A stretch of DNA of 64,000 nucleotides, taken from contig JAIXKI010000002.1 of NCBI GenBank assembly GCA_026936105.1, forward strand, positions 139,556-203,555. The letters are read 5' to 3'. The position numbers were made by a program, and so were the translations under genes. Position 1 is the first letter of the stretch, and every line of letters begins with the position of its first letter. The DNA is from Chitinophagales bacterium (GTDB lineage Bacteria > Bacteroidota > Bacteroidia > Chitinophagales > Chitinophagaceae). This document shows, one piece after another, positions 54,308 to 62,157 of the stretch. The notes below the pieces were generated by a model, which saw nothing but the letters and a program-made list of their open reading frames with translations, searched no databases and had not been told where the DNA came from.

Positions 54308-55072
54308 TTGACCAAGATATTAAAATCAATATCCGCTTCCTGGCTGTCTTTTTCATTAGCTGCTGTTCCGGTATTAAACTCCGGAATAGAATTTCCCGGT
54401 GCCAATGCCGTTCCTGCAAAAGCATCTCCTGTATTTGAATGGAATGTGTCAAATTCACCAGGCGTTTCCAAGAACCTTTCCGAATTATATAACAGAATTC
54501 ATCTTGATAATTTTGGTTTATCCAGAACTGCTTTCGACCTGGCTCTAAGAGGATACAATTACTTATCAGAAAAAAACAGGATCATTAACGCCGATTACCT
54601 GACGATTTGCGATCTCAGCCAATCATCCCGTAAAAAAAGATTATACATCATAGATCTGAAAAATGGCCGTTTGCTAATCAACACCTATGTATCTCACGGG
54701 AGAAATTCCGGCGGAGAGTTTGCCACCCGGTTTTCCAACCGCTCCGAATCATTACAAAGCAGCCTTGGGTTTTATGTAACAGAAAACACTTATTATGGGG
54801 AGCATGGACTGTCACTTAAAATCAAAGGCGTGGATAAAGGCTTCAATGACAAGGCTGCTTCACGGATGATCGTACTGCATGGAGCCAAATATGCAGAAGA
54901 AAGTTTTCTGTCTCAAAACGGCTATCTGGGCCGCAGCTTCGGTTGTCCTGCAGTACCGGAAAGTGAAAGTGCAGCGATCATCAGCATCATCAAAAACGGA
55001 ACTCTTTTTTTTATATACCATCCTACAGCAAAATATCTGAATGGCTCTGCGATACTAAACGATAATGGCTGA
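54308..55072 (+). CDS. Murein L,D-transpeptidase catalytic-domain family protein (TTG start)
   Basis: A 254-residue exported protein. The only start in this frame before the conserved part is TTG 54308; upstream in the same frame a stop lies at 54200-54202 with no ATG or GTG. The resulting N-terminus (TKILKSISASWLSFSLAAVPVL...ANA) is a usable signal peptide. The catalytic region reads LGFYVTENTYYGEHGLSL, RMIVLHGAKYAE and LGRSFGCPAVP with nucleophile C213, matching the murein L,D-transpeptidase catalytic family of Bacteroidota. It should cross-link or anchor peptidoglycan. Another frame (54169-54438) overlaps the start region. Confidence 0.83.
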   Translation: MTKILKSISASWLSFSLAAVPVLNSGIEFPGANAVPAKASPVFEWNVSNSPGVSKNLSELYNRIHLDNFGLSRTAFDLALRGYNYLSEKNRIINADYLTICDLSQSSRKKRLYIIDLKNGRLLINTYVSHGRNSGGEFATRFSNRSESLQSSLGFYVTENTYYGEHGLSLKIKGVDKGFNDKAASRMIVLHGAKYAEESFLSQNGYLGRSFGCPAVPESESAAIISIIKNGTLFFIYHPTAKYLNGSAILNDNG

Positions 55073-55157
55073 TTGGACACTCAATAAGGATGGATGGTAA
55101 CAACTAAGCTCAATCTATTTATGGTTGGGCTTTTGTTTTTTTATACAAGAAGGTTAT

Positions 55158-56324
55158 CTAAAAAAGTTGAAGAAATGCCTGATAGCTCATCCAGATCAAT
55201 ACAGCAGCAACCAGCCAACCAAAAATCTGTAAAGAAACAGGATGTTTGTAAGTTTTCATCACTGAGGATTTCAAAGATGCTATCAGGATAATGATCAGCG
55301 CCAAAGGGAGTATGATACCATTGATAGCGCCTGCAATAATCAGTTGCTTTACCGGGTTGCCAATGATAATGAACGCAACTGTGGCTATGACTATGAATGC
55401 AGAGATAAAAATTTTCTCATTCTTTGCTATGAATGGATGTAATGTTTTCCAGAAAGAAACGGAAGTGTATGAAGCGCCAACAACAGAAGTAATGGCGGCG
55501 CTCCATAAAACCACACCAAAAAAGCGGTATCCGATTTCTCCGGCAGCCGACGAAAAAACACCTGCAGCAGGATTATCCGCCGGTAAACGGAAACCATGCC
55601 ATACTACTCCCAATGCAGCAAGGAACAAGACAAACCGCATGATGGCCGTAATTAAAATTCCGCTTACGGAACTCCGGGTGATCTGTTCCAGGTTTTGTTC
55701 TCCTTTTATCCCGGCATCAAGCAGGCGATGTGCTCCTGCAAAAGAAATGTATCCGCCCACTGTGCCGCCAACCAAAGTGATGATCTTCATCAGATCAATT
55801 TTTTCAGGCCAGACAGTTCTATAAAAAGCTTCAGTGACCGGCGGATGGGAAGAAATTGCAACATATACTGTAAGAATGATCATGAGGATGCCCAACAGTT
55901 TGGTAAAATTATCCATCAGCTTTCCTGCTTCCCGGTACCAGAAAATTCCTAATGCAATAAAGCAGCTTACCACTGCACCCGTTTTCGGATCTGTTCCTGT
56001 CAGCACCCCGGCGCCTAATCCGCACCCGGCAATGTTTCCGATATTAAACACCAAACCACCGAATGCGATCAGCACAGCGAGAAAAAAGCCAAGTCCGGGT
56101 AATAATTTATTGGCAAGGTCCTGCGCTCTGTATTCACTGACGGCTATGATACGCCAGATATTCAACTGCACTCCGATATCAAGAACAATGGAGATCAGGA
56201 TCACAAATCCAAAACTGGCCAATAATTGCTCTGTGAATAAGCTGGTCTGAGTAAGAAATCCGGGACCGATGGCAGAGGTGGCCATAAGAAATGCAGCTCC
56301 CAGTATTGCAGAGTTTTTTTTCAT
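55158..56324 (-). CDS. NRAMP-superfamily transporter without canonical metal motifs (YcsG-like)
   Basis: A 388-residue, 11-12-span inner-membrane protein. The NRAMP fold is indicated by ATSAIGPGFLTQTSLFTEQL in helix 1 and the GGYISFAGAHRLLDAGIKGE region near helix 6. The metal ligands of true NRAMP proteins are missing: DPGN of helix 1 is replaced by IGPGF and no MPH is present in helix 6. It is translationally coupled to pxpA by an ATGA overlap. In B. subtilis the NRAMP-like ycsG lies in the same pxp (ycsF/kipIA) cluster. A role in uptake of 5-oxoproline or another organic substrate is likely; this is inferred. Confidence 0.85.
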   Translation of the reverse strand: MKKNSAILGAAFLMATSAIGPGFLTQTSLFTEQLLASFGFVILISIVLDIGVQLNIWRIIAVSEYRAQDLANKLLPGLGFFLAVLIAFGGLVFNIGNIAGCGLGAGVLTGTDPKTGAVVSCFIALGIFWYREAGKLMDNFTKLLGILMIILTVYVAISSHPPVTEAFYRTVWPEKIDLMKIITLVGGTVGGYISFAGAHRLLDAGIKGEQNLEQITRSSVSGILITAIMRFVLFLAALGVVWHGFRLPADNPAAGVFSSAAGEIGYRFFGVVLWSAAITSVVGASYTSVSFWKTLHPFIAKNEKIFISAFIVIATVAFIIIGNPVKQLIIAGAINGIILPLALIIILIASLKSSVMKTYKHPVSLQIFGWLVAAVLIWMSYQAFLQLF

Positions 56325-57064
56325 TTTCTTACAGCCTGAATTTTTATTCCGGCAACAATCAATAATTCATGAATCTTTTTTGCAAACTCCACTGCATGTT
56401 TACCATCACCGTGAATACAGATCGTTTCGGCAGTAATAGGAATAATTTTACCGGTTACAGTTTTCACTCTTCCCTCTTTTATCATTTGCAGAGCCTGCGC
56501 TGTTGCAGTCTGCAGGTCTTCGATCAGAGCTTCCGGCTGCGAACGCGGAGTAAGGCTGCCGTCTTCGCGGTATGTGCGGTCAGCAAAAACTTCATTCGCT
56601 GTCTTTAATCCCAATGCCTTGGCCAACTTAACGGAATGGCTTCCGCTCAGTCCGAATAAAACAAGTTGCGGATCGAAATCTTTTATTGCTTTGACAATGG
56701 CCTCAGCGATCAAAGGGTCTTTTGCCGACATATTATATAAAGCGCCGTGAGGCTTCACATGGCGGATTTTTGACCCAAGAGAGTGTGCAATTTTGTCCAA
56801 TAATTTTATCTGAACCAGAACGAGATCATAGATTTCTGATGCAGGCAGGGTCATTTCTTTTCTGCCAAAATTCTCACGATCAAAAAAAGAAGGATGCGCT
56901 CCTATCTGAACGCCATACTCCAAAGCAAGCTCAATTGTGTCTTTCATTGTGGACTCATCACCGGCATGATAACCACAGGCGATATTCGCAGAACTGATGA
57001 ATGGCATTATCAGGGCATCAGTCCCTGCACCTTCTCCCATATCGCAGTTGAGATCTATCTTCAT
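56321..57064 (-). CDS. pxpA: 5-oxoprolinase subunit PxpA (LamB/YcsF family)
   Basis: PxpABC hydrolyses 5-oxoproline to glutamate with ATP. The 247-residue PxpA opens with the diagnostic KIDLNCDMGEGAGTD, then SSANIACGYHAGDESTM, GAHPSFFDRENFGR, RHVKPHGALYN, EVFADRTYREDGSLTPRSQP and CIHGDGKHAVEFA. All family blocks are present. It overlaps pxpC and the transporter gene by ATGA junctions. Confidence 0.97.
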   Translation of the reverse strand: MKIDLNCDMGEGAGTDALIMPFISSANIACGYHAGDESTMKDTIELALEYGVQIGAHPSFFDRENFGRKEMTLPASEIYDLVLVQIKLLDKIAHSLGSKIRHVKPHGALYNMSAKDPLIAEAIVKAIKDFDPQLVLFGLSGSHSVKLAKALGLKTANEVFADRTYREDGSLTPRSQPEALIEDLQTATAQALQMIKEGRVKTVTGKIIPITAETICIHGDGKHAVEFAKKIHELLIVAGIKIQAVRK

Positions 57065-58056
57065 TCCCCGAAAAATTCTTCCAGCCTGAATTTACACGCA
57101 TTTTGAAGTTGATGCAAATGTTGCTGCTGCTTAAAAAATAACTTTTCTGCCTCATGCTGACCGGTCTTTTTGAAACGTATCTCATCCCCCGCTTTCAGTT
57201 GAGCAGCTTTGGAATGGTCTGCAGAAATGATATGTGCAATCCTCGGATAACCGCCTGCGGTTTGATGATCCGCCATTAAAATGATCAATTGCCCGTTAGG
57301 CAATAACTGAATTGTACCAAAACTGACAGGAGAGGAAATAAGTTCATCGTTTCTATTTAAAATCAGCGGCGCATTTTTCAGCTTGTATCCCATTCTGTCC
57401 GATTGCTGTGTAACGGTAAAAGGAGTAGATAAGACTTCATCTTTTGATTCTTGAGTGATCCAATCCCATTCATGACCCGGAAGCACATACAATACATCAC
57501 CTCTTTCACTTTCATTTCTCCAATTCACATCTGCTCTCCAGGGTAAGATCACAAAATCCTTATCGCCCATATCAAGAGGAGCAAAAGTATTTTTCTTAAG
57601 ATCTATCTGATCATCTTTGCGTAAGGCCCTGCCATGAAAACCTCCTGCCATAACCTGTAATTGAGTACTCCGGCTGCCCAGCCATTCATCAGCGACGATC
57701 CCTCCATGAATTGCCAGACAGGCTCTTGCGCCTGACCGGTAACGATGAAATTGTATTACGGTCCCTTTATTCACAAGCACCGGGTGTAAAACAGGAACCG
57801 GCTCTCCGTTGACAGAAGCAGAAAGATCAGCTCCGGCTATAGCCACCAGGGAAGGCTCTTCAAACAAAAATATGGAAGCAGGGAAATGTAATTCAATGAC
57901 CACTTCGCCGGGGTCATTTCCCACCAGCATATTGGCAATTTCAGACGAAAACCTGTCCATCACACCCGATGGATTGACCCCAAGAAATTGCCAGCCAAAG
58001 CGGCCCGCATCCTGAATGCTGTCCAATACTCCTGCTTTTATGACCCGGATACTCAT
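57061..58056 (-). CDS. pxpC: 5-oxoprolinase subunit PxpC (KipA-like carboxyltransferase-fold)
   Basis: A 331-residue member of the biotin-dependent carboxyltransferase-like family (AHS2/KipA). Signatures are GVLDSIQDAGRFGWQFLGVNPSGVMD, ACLAIHGGIVADEWLGSRSTQL, and LIILMADHQTAGGYPRIAHI. It works with PxpB and PxpA on 5-oxoproline. It overlaps both neighbours by 4 bp (ATGA), indicating translational coupling. Confidence 0.95.
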   Translation of the reverse strand: MSIRVIKAGVLDSIQDAGRFGWQFLGVNPSGVMDRFSSEIANMLVGNDPGEVVIELHFPASIFLFEEPSLVAIAGADLSASVNGEPVPVLHPVLVNKGTVIQFHRYRSGARACLAIHGGIVADEWLGSRSTQLQVMAGGFHGRALRKDDQIDLKKNTFAPLDMGDKDFVILPWRADVNWRNESERGDVLYVLPGHEWDWITQESKDEVLSTPFTVTQQSDRMGYKLKNAPLILNRNDELISSPVSFGTIQLLPNGQLIILMADHQTAGGYPRIAHIISADHSKAAQLKAGDEIRFKKTGQHEAEKLFFKQQQHLHQLQNACKFRLEEFFGE

Positions 58057-58766
58057 TTTAATAAAGTCAAAAATTCATTTTTATGTACAGGATAAAATTC
58101 TACGCTATCCCCTGCATTCAATAACGACCTTTCTTCCCGCTGCAGGTCAAACATTTTCAGTGGCGTCCTGCCAATGATATTCCATCCGCCGGGTGAATTG
58201 AACGGATAAATCCCCGTTTGGCTTCCTGCAATACCCACGCTTCCTGCCGGTACATTTACCGGATCTTTTTTCCGGGGAAATGTGATCCTCTCATCTACCG
58301 TCCCCATGTAAGGAAAGCCGGGCAAAAAACCGATCATATACACACGATACTGCTTTCCACAATGCAAATGAATGATCTCTTCCTTATCCATTTGTTTAGC
58401 CGCCGCTAATAACTCCAGGTCGGGGGCAAACTCTTCATCATAGCACACAGGGACCCTTACAATTCTTGCCGGCTTTTCTTCATGCAGCGGCAAATGCTCA
58501 ATGAATTTTTCAAATTCCTGCTTGACAAATTCATAAACGGTTTCTTTTCCCAAACCCTGTTTTTTCAGTTTCACGGGATCATAAAAGATACTGAGCGAAC
58601 TATAGGCAGGAACAGATTCTATCATTCCCGGTAAAGGATTTTCTTTCAAAGAATGAAATAAATTCAGAATAGTGTCATTGATCTTCCCGTTTATGATATT
58701 GCCGAAATCAATGGTCAAAGCGGAATCGCCTAACGGGAATATCATATATATTTTTTCTTGCGGCAT
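58053..58766 (-). CDS. pxpB: 5-oxoprolinase subunit PxpB (KipI-like)
   Basis: A 237-residue allophanate-hydrolase-subunit-1-type protein. Family blocks are FPLGDSALTIDFGN, GMIESVPAYSSLSIFYDP, IVRVPVCYDEEFAPDLE, VYMIGFLPGFPYMGTVD and GSVGIAGSQTGIYPFNSPGGWNIIGRTPLKMF. The frame is open from a GTG at 58793; ATG 58766 or ATG 58745 are the better starts and I use 58766. It is the first gene of the pxp operon, divergent from the radical SAM gene with which it shares a short promoter region. Confidence 0.94.
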   Translation of the reverse strand: MPQEKIYMIFPLGDSALTIDFGNIINGKINDTILNLFHSLKENPLPGMIESVPAYSSLSIFYDPVKLKKQGLGKETVYEFVKQEFEKFIEHLPLHEEKPARIVRVPVCYDEEFAPDLELLAAAKQMDKEEIIHLHCGKQYRVYMIGFLPGFPYMGTVDERITFPRKKDPVNVPAGSVGIAGSQTGIYPFNSPGGWNIIGRTPLKMFDLQREERSLLNAGDSVEFYPVHKNEFLTLLK

Positions 58767-58809
58767 TCGAAAACGGACTTTGAAGGTACGCACTTAACTT
58801 TACCTGCCG

Positions 58810-59841
58810 ATGCCGCAGTTCAACTGGAACGATAGTGTCAATCTTTTGTCAAAGCTGACTTTTCGCCGTACATGGAACGCCTCAAAAGTGCTGAGCAGCT
58901 ATTATATCAGCAAATGGACCAAAAAGCCGGTACAATGGGGTTATCCGATATCCGTTTCCATGGAACCTACCACTTCTTGCAATCTTCGTTGCCCGGAATG
59001 CCCCAGCGGTTTAAGATCCTTTACCCGGCCAAGAGGAATGCTGAAAAAGGATTTCTTCTGCGAAATAATAGACCAGCTTTCAAAAGAACTGTTATACCTC
59101 ATATTCTATTTCCAGGGAGAGCCTTATCTCAATCCTGACTTCCTGAACATGGTGAAATATGCTTCAAAGAAAAAGATCTACACCGCCACTTCCACCAATG
59201 CACACTATCTGAATGATGAAAACGCTAAGAGGACCATTGAAAGCGGGCTGGACCGCCTGATCATTTCCATTGACGGCACCACGCAGGAAGTGTATCAGCA
59301 ATACCGTGTGGGAGGGAACCTGAATAAAGTGATAGAGGGAGCCACCAACATTGTAAAATGGAAAAGAGAACTGAAGAGCAGGACTCCGTTCATAATCTTT
59401 CAGTTTCTTGTTGTGAAACCCAATGAACACCAGATAGAAGAAGTGAAAAAATTAGGGGAAAAGATCGGCGTGGACCAGGTACGGTTCAAGACGGCACAGA
59501 TCTATGACTATGAAAACGATCCGAATTCTCTCATACCCACCATTGACAAATACAGCCGCTACCGTAAAAAGGGAGATTCTTATGAATTCAAAGGAAAACA
59601 AGCCAATCATTGCTGGCGGCTGTGGCATGACCCCGTGATCACCTGGGATGGATCTGTGGTACCCTGCTGCTTCGACAAAGATGCAAAACACCGTATGGGT
59701 GATCTGAAAAATAAATCCTTCAAAGAGATCTGGAAAAACGGAGAATACACTAAATTTAGAACTCAGATACTGAAAGGCAGAAAGAATATTGATATTTGTG
59801 CCAATTGCTCTGAAGGAACCAGGGTGTGGCGTAAAAATTAA
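58810..59841 (+). CDS. Radical SAM protein with SPASM domain
   Basis: A 343-residue iron-sulfur enzyme. The radical SAM cluster motif CxxxCxxC is C57-C61-C64 (TTSCNLRCPECPSG). The barrel continues through LIFYFQGEPYLNP (GGEP-like) and RLIISIDGTTQEVYQQYR. The C-terminal SPASM domain has Cys in ANHCWRLW, VVPCCFDKDAKHRMGDL, FKEIW and IDICANC. SPASM enzymes often modify peptides or act in cofactor maturation, but no peptide precursor gene is seen nearby. A -7-like TAACTTTA box ends 7 bp before the ATG. It pairs with a DinB-like gene 17 bp downstream. Confidence 0.9.
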   Translation: MPQFNWNDSVNLLSKLTFRRTWNASKVLSSYYISKWTKKPVQWGYPISVSMEPTTSCNLRCPECPSGLRSFTRPRGMLKKDFFCEIIDQLSKELLYLIFYFQGEPYLNPDFLNMVKYASKKKIYTATSTNAHYLNDENAKRTIESGLDRLIISIDGTTQEVYQQYRVGGNLNKVIEGATNIVKWKRELKSRTPFIIFQFLVVKPNEHQIEEVKKLGEKIGVDQVRFKTAQIYDYENDPNSLIPTIDKYSRYRKKGDSYEFKGKQANHCWRLWHDPVITWDGSVVPCCFDKDAKHRMGDLKNKSFKEIWKNGEYTKFRTQILKGRKNIDICANCSEGTRVWRKN

Positions 59842-59858
59842 CCCTTAACAAATACATT

Positions 59859-60335
59859 ATGGAAATTCCATCCACAATTTCCACGAGGATGCATTATCAA
59901 CACAAATCGCTGGTGGACATCATTGACGGTTTATCCGATGAACAAATCAGAGGAAATGCTGTGGAAGGAAAATGGTCCATATTCAAGAACATCGTTCATC
60001 TTGCTGCTTATCAGCATGCATTCATTGCAAATATTAAACGGATACTTAGTGAAGACAACCCTTCGCTTCATAGCTACTCTGCGGAACAAGATCCCTTGTT
60101 CCACGATTACTGCGGCAAATCTTCTCATGAAGTGATGAAAGATCTGCTTGGCACACGTAAGGATATGGCTGCCGTTTTTCTCACTTTTCCTACAAGTGAT
60201 TATTCAAAAACCGGGCAACATCCGGTATATGGTACCATGAATTTATTGCAATGGATGAATTACTTTTTGCTCCATGAGGCAAGTCATCTCTATACCATCT
60301 TTAAAATGGCAGCGGTGCTGAAAAAAGAATATTGA
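59859..60335 (+). CDS. DinB family protein
   Basis: A 158-residue four-helix-bundle protein of the DinB/YfiT superfamily. The three metal-binding His are recognisable: IVHLAAYQH (helix 2) and a later LLHEASHLYTI (helix 4), with KWSIFKNIVHLA as the typical first motif. Such proteins are putative metal-dependent thiol transferases or hydrolases. It lies 17 bp after the radical SAM gene, probably in the same operon. Specific function unknown. Confidence 0.86.
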   Translation: MEIPSTISTRMHYQHKSLVDIIDGLSDEQIRGNAVEGKWSIFKNIVHLAAYQHAFIANIKRILSEDNPSLHSYSAEQDPLFHDYCGKSSHEVMKDLLGTRKDMAAVFLTFPTSDYSKTGQHPVYGTMNLLQWMNYFLLHEASHLYTIFKMAAVLKKEY

Positions 60336-60580
60336 TCTTTTTCACCAGCGTTTCAATCCGTGATAGATCGTTGTATAAAAGGAAATAAATCCTTCAAAAA
60401 ATTCGCGGATAGATTCGGTTAGTAAATTCATACCACAAATCAAATATTTTTTGAAATATCTTTTATCCGTGAAATGGTTGAAATTTCAATTGTGAATAAC
60501 TTGGCGATTTAAGAAAGGCGATGTGAATAATCTATTGAAGCGTTTAAGCATTAATTTTATAGCCAGATCCGCACAAGACC

Positions 60581-61819
60581 ATGAATCTTTTTTATAAATA
60601 TTCCCTGTTAAGCTTAGTTTTTTCGCTGATCTCTCACAGTAAACTGATCTCTCAACCCAACTATGAGTTTCGAGGAGTCTGGATTGCTACAGTTGATAAT
60701 ATTGACTGGCCGGTAAAAGGGATGGTGAATGCGGATAGTCAGAAAGCAGAATATATCCGTCAACTGGACCTTCACAAAAAGAACGGGATGAATGCAGTGA
60801 TCGTTCAGGTGCGGCCATCGGCAGATGCTTTTTATCCCTCGCCATACGAACCATGGAGCCAATGGCTTGCAGGTACTCAGGGGAAACCACCCTCCCCATA
60901 TTATGATCCGCTCCAATTTTTGATCAAGGAAGCCCACAAAAGAGGAATGGAGTTTCATGCCTGGTGCAATCCTTACCGTGCCGATTTTAAAATAGACTCG
61001 TCTTCCATTGCACCGTCACACATTACCCGGATACATCCGGAATGGTTTTTAACTTATGGAGATAAGAAATATTTCGATCCGGCAAATAAAGAAGCTCAAG
61101 AATTTGTGGTATCAGTAGTCGGTGACATAGTAAACCGTTATGATATTGATGCCATTCACATGGATGACTATTTCTACCCTTACCGTATCTCAGGATTGGA
61201 ATTTCCTGATTCCATTTCATACCTGAGATCAGGGACCAAACTAAACAAAGATGATTGGCGCAGGAGCAATGTAGATTCTATTATCAGAATGATCAGCCTG
61301 GTTATTAAGAAAGAAAAACCATGGGTGCAATTCGGAATTTCTCCCTTCAGTGTGTGGCGCAACAAAGCACAGGATCCTGATGGCAGCGATAGTAATTCCG
61401 GGCAAAACAATTATGATGATCTTTATGCAGATATTGTATTATGGCTGAAAGAAAAATGGATAGACTATGTGGCGCCACAACTATATTTTGAAATCGGAAA
61501 TAGCAGGGTGGCTTTTGAAAAATTACTAAACTGGTGGAGTAAGCACAGCTACGGAAGGCATCTTTATATCGGAATGGGGATCTACAGGGCTTCAGGAAAC
61601 CTTCCGCCCAATTCACCATGGAAAAATCCAAACGAATTACCTGATCAGATAAAACTGCTGAGGCAATATCCCAATGTTCAGGGCAGTATTTATTTCAGCA
61701 GTAAAACTTTTAATACAAATCCCAACGGGTGGAATGACAGTTTACAGAATAATTATTACAAAACTCCTGCACTGATACCGCCTATGGAATGGTTGCCAAT
61801 GAAACCGGTAAGACAATAA
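60581..61819 (+). CDS. Exported GHL10-type glycoside hydrolase
   Basis: A 412-residue protein with a signal peptide (about 1-25). The TIM-barrel family signature is YEFRGVWIATVDNIDWP, then LDLHKKNGMNAVIVQVRPSADAFYPS, EFHAWCNPYRA, AIHMDDYFYPYR with acidic residues at strand ends, QFGISPFSVWRN, and YVAPQLYFEIG. This matches GHL10 (formerly DUF187), enzymes thought to cleave polysaccharides, possibly peptidoglycan glycans or exopolysaccharide. No lipobox is evident, so it may be periplasmic. Confidence 0.9.
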   Translation: MNLFYKYSLLSLVFSLISHSKLISQPNYEFRGVWIATVDNIDWPVKGMVNADSQKAEYIRQLDLHKKNGMNAVIVQVRPSADAFYPSPYEPWSQWLAGTQGKPPSPYYDPLQFLIKEAHKRGMEFHAWCNPYRADFKIDSSSIAPSHITRIHPEWFLTYGDKKYFDPANKEAQEFVVSVVGDIVNRYDIDAIHMDDYFYPYRISGLEFPDSISYLRSGTKLNKDDWRRSNVDSIIRMISLVIKKEKPWVQFGISPFSVWRNKAQDPDGSDSNSGQNNYDDLYADIVLWLKEKWIDYVAPQLYFEIGNSRVAFEKLLNWWSKHSYGRHLYIGMGIYRASGNLPPNSPWKNPNELPDQIKLLRQYPNVQGSIYFSSKTFNTNPNGWNDSLQNNYYKTPALIPPMEWLPMKPVRQ

Positions 61820-62157
61820 GAATTGAGTTTTAAAAAATTGATTATTCGGAATTTTATTTTCATGCACCCTTTGTTTTTCAAACAATGGCGATAGAAATTA
61901 TTAAATAAAATCTCTTAGCCGCCAGTATTATAATTCAGTTTACCGGGTATTGCCTGTTGAATAGCAAGTCGTTGTTTTGAAAGACTTTGCCGTAAGAAAT
62001 TTATCATCCGGAACATTAACAGAAACACAACAAGAAAGCCGCCAAATCGTTGCCACATCTTTATTTCATTTGTATGTAATTTTACGGCCTGATTTTTGTA
62101 ATTGCGCCGGGCTTCGCATTAGAACCGGAGCAATAAAATGACCGGACGAATATCATT
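61820..62157. other. Intergenic region upstream of rpoN, no certain gene
   Basis: 338 bp without a clear gene or terminator. A 47-codon minus-strand frame (62058-61915, start MWQRFGGFLVVFLLMF) would encode a tiny membrane peptide but has no -7 box upstream. The rpoN promoter should lie here, but no exact TAnnTTTG box was found. Confidence 0.4.

Noticed and set aside
54169-54438. 89-codon plus-strand frame before the L,D-transpeptidase
   Set aside because: Overlaps the signal-peptide codons of a clear gene in another frame and resembles no family; kept only as evidence in the start-site question.
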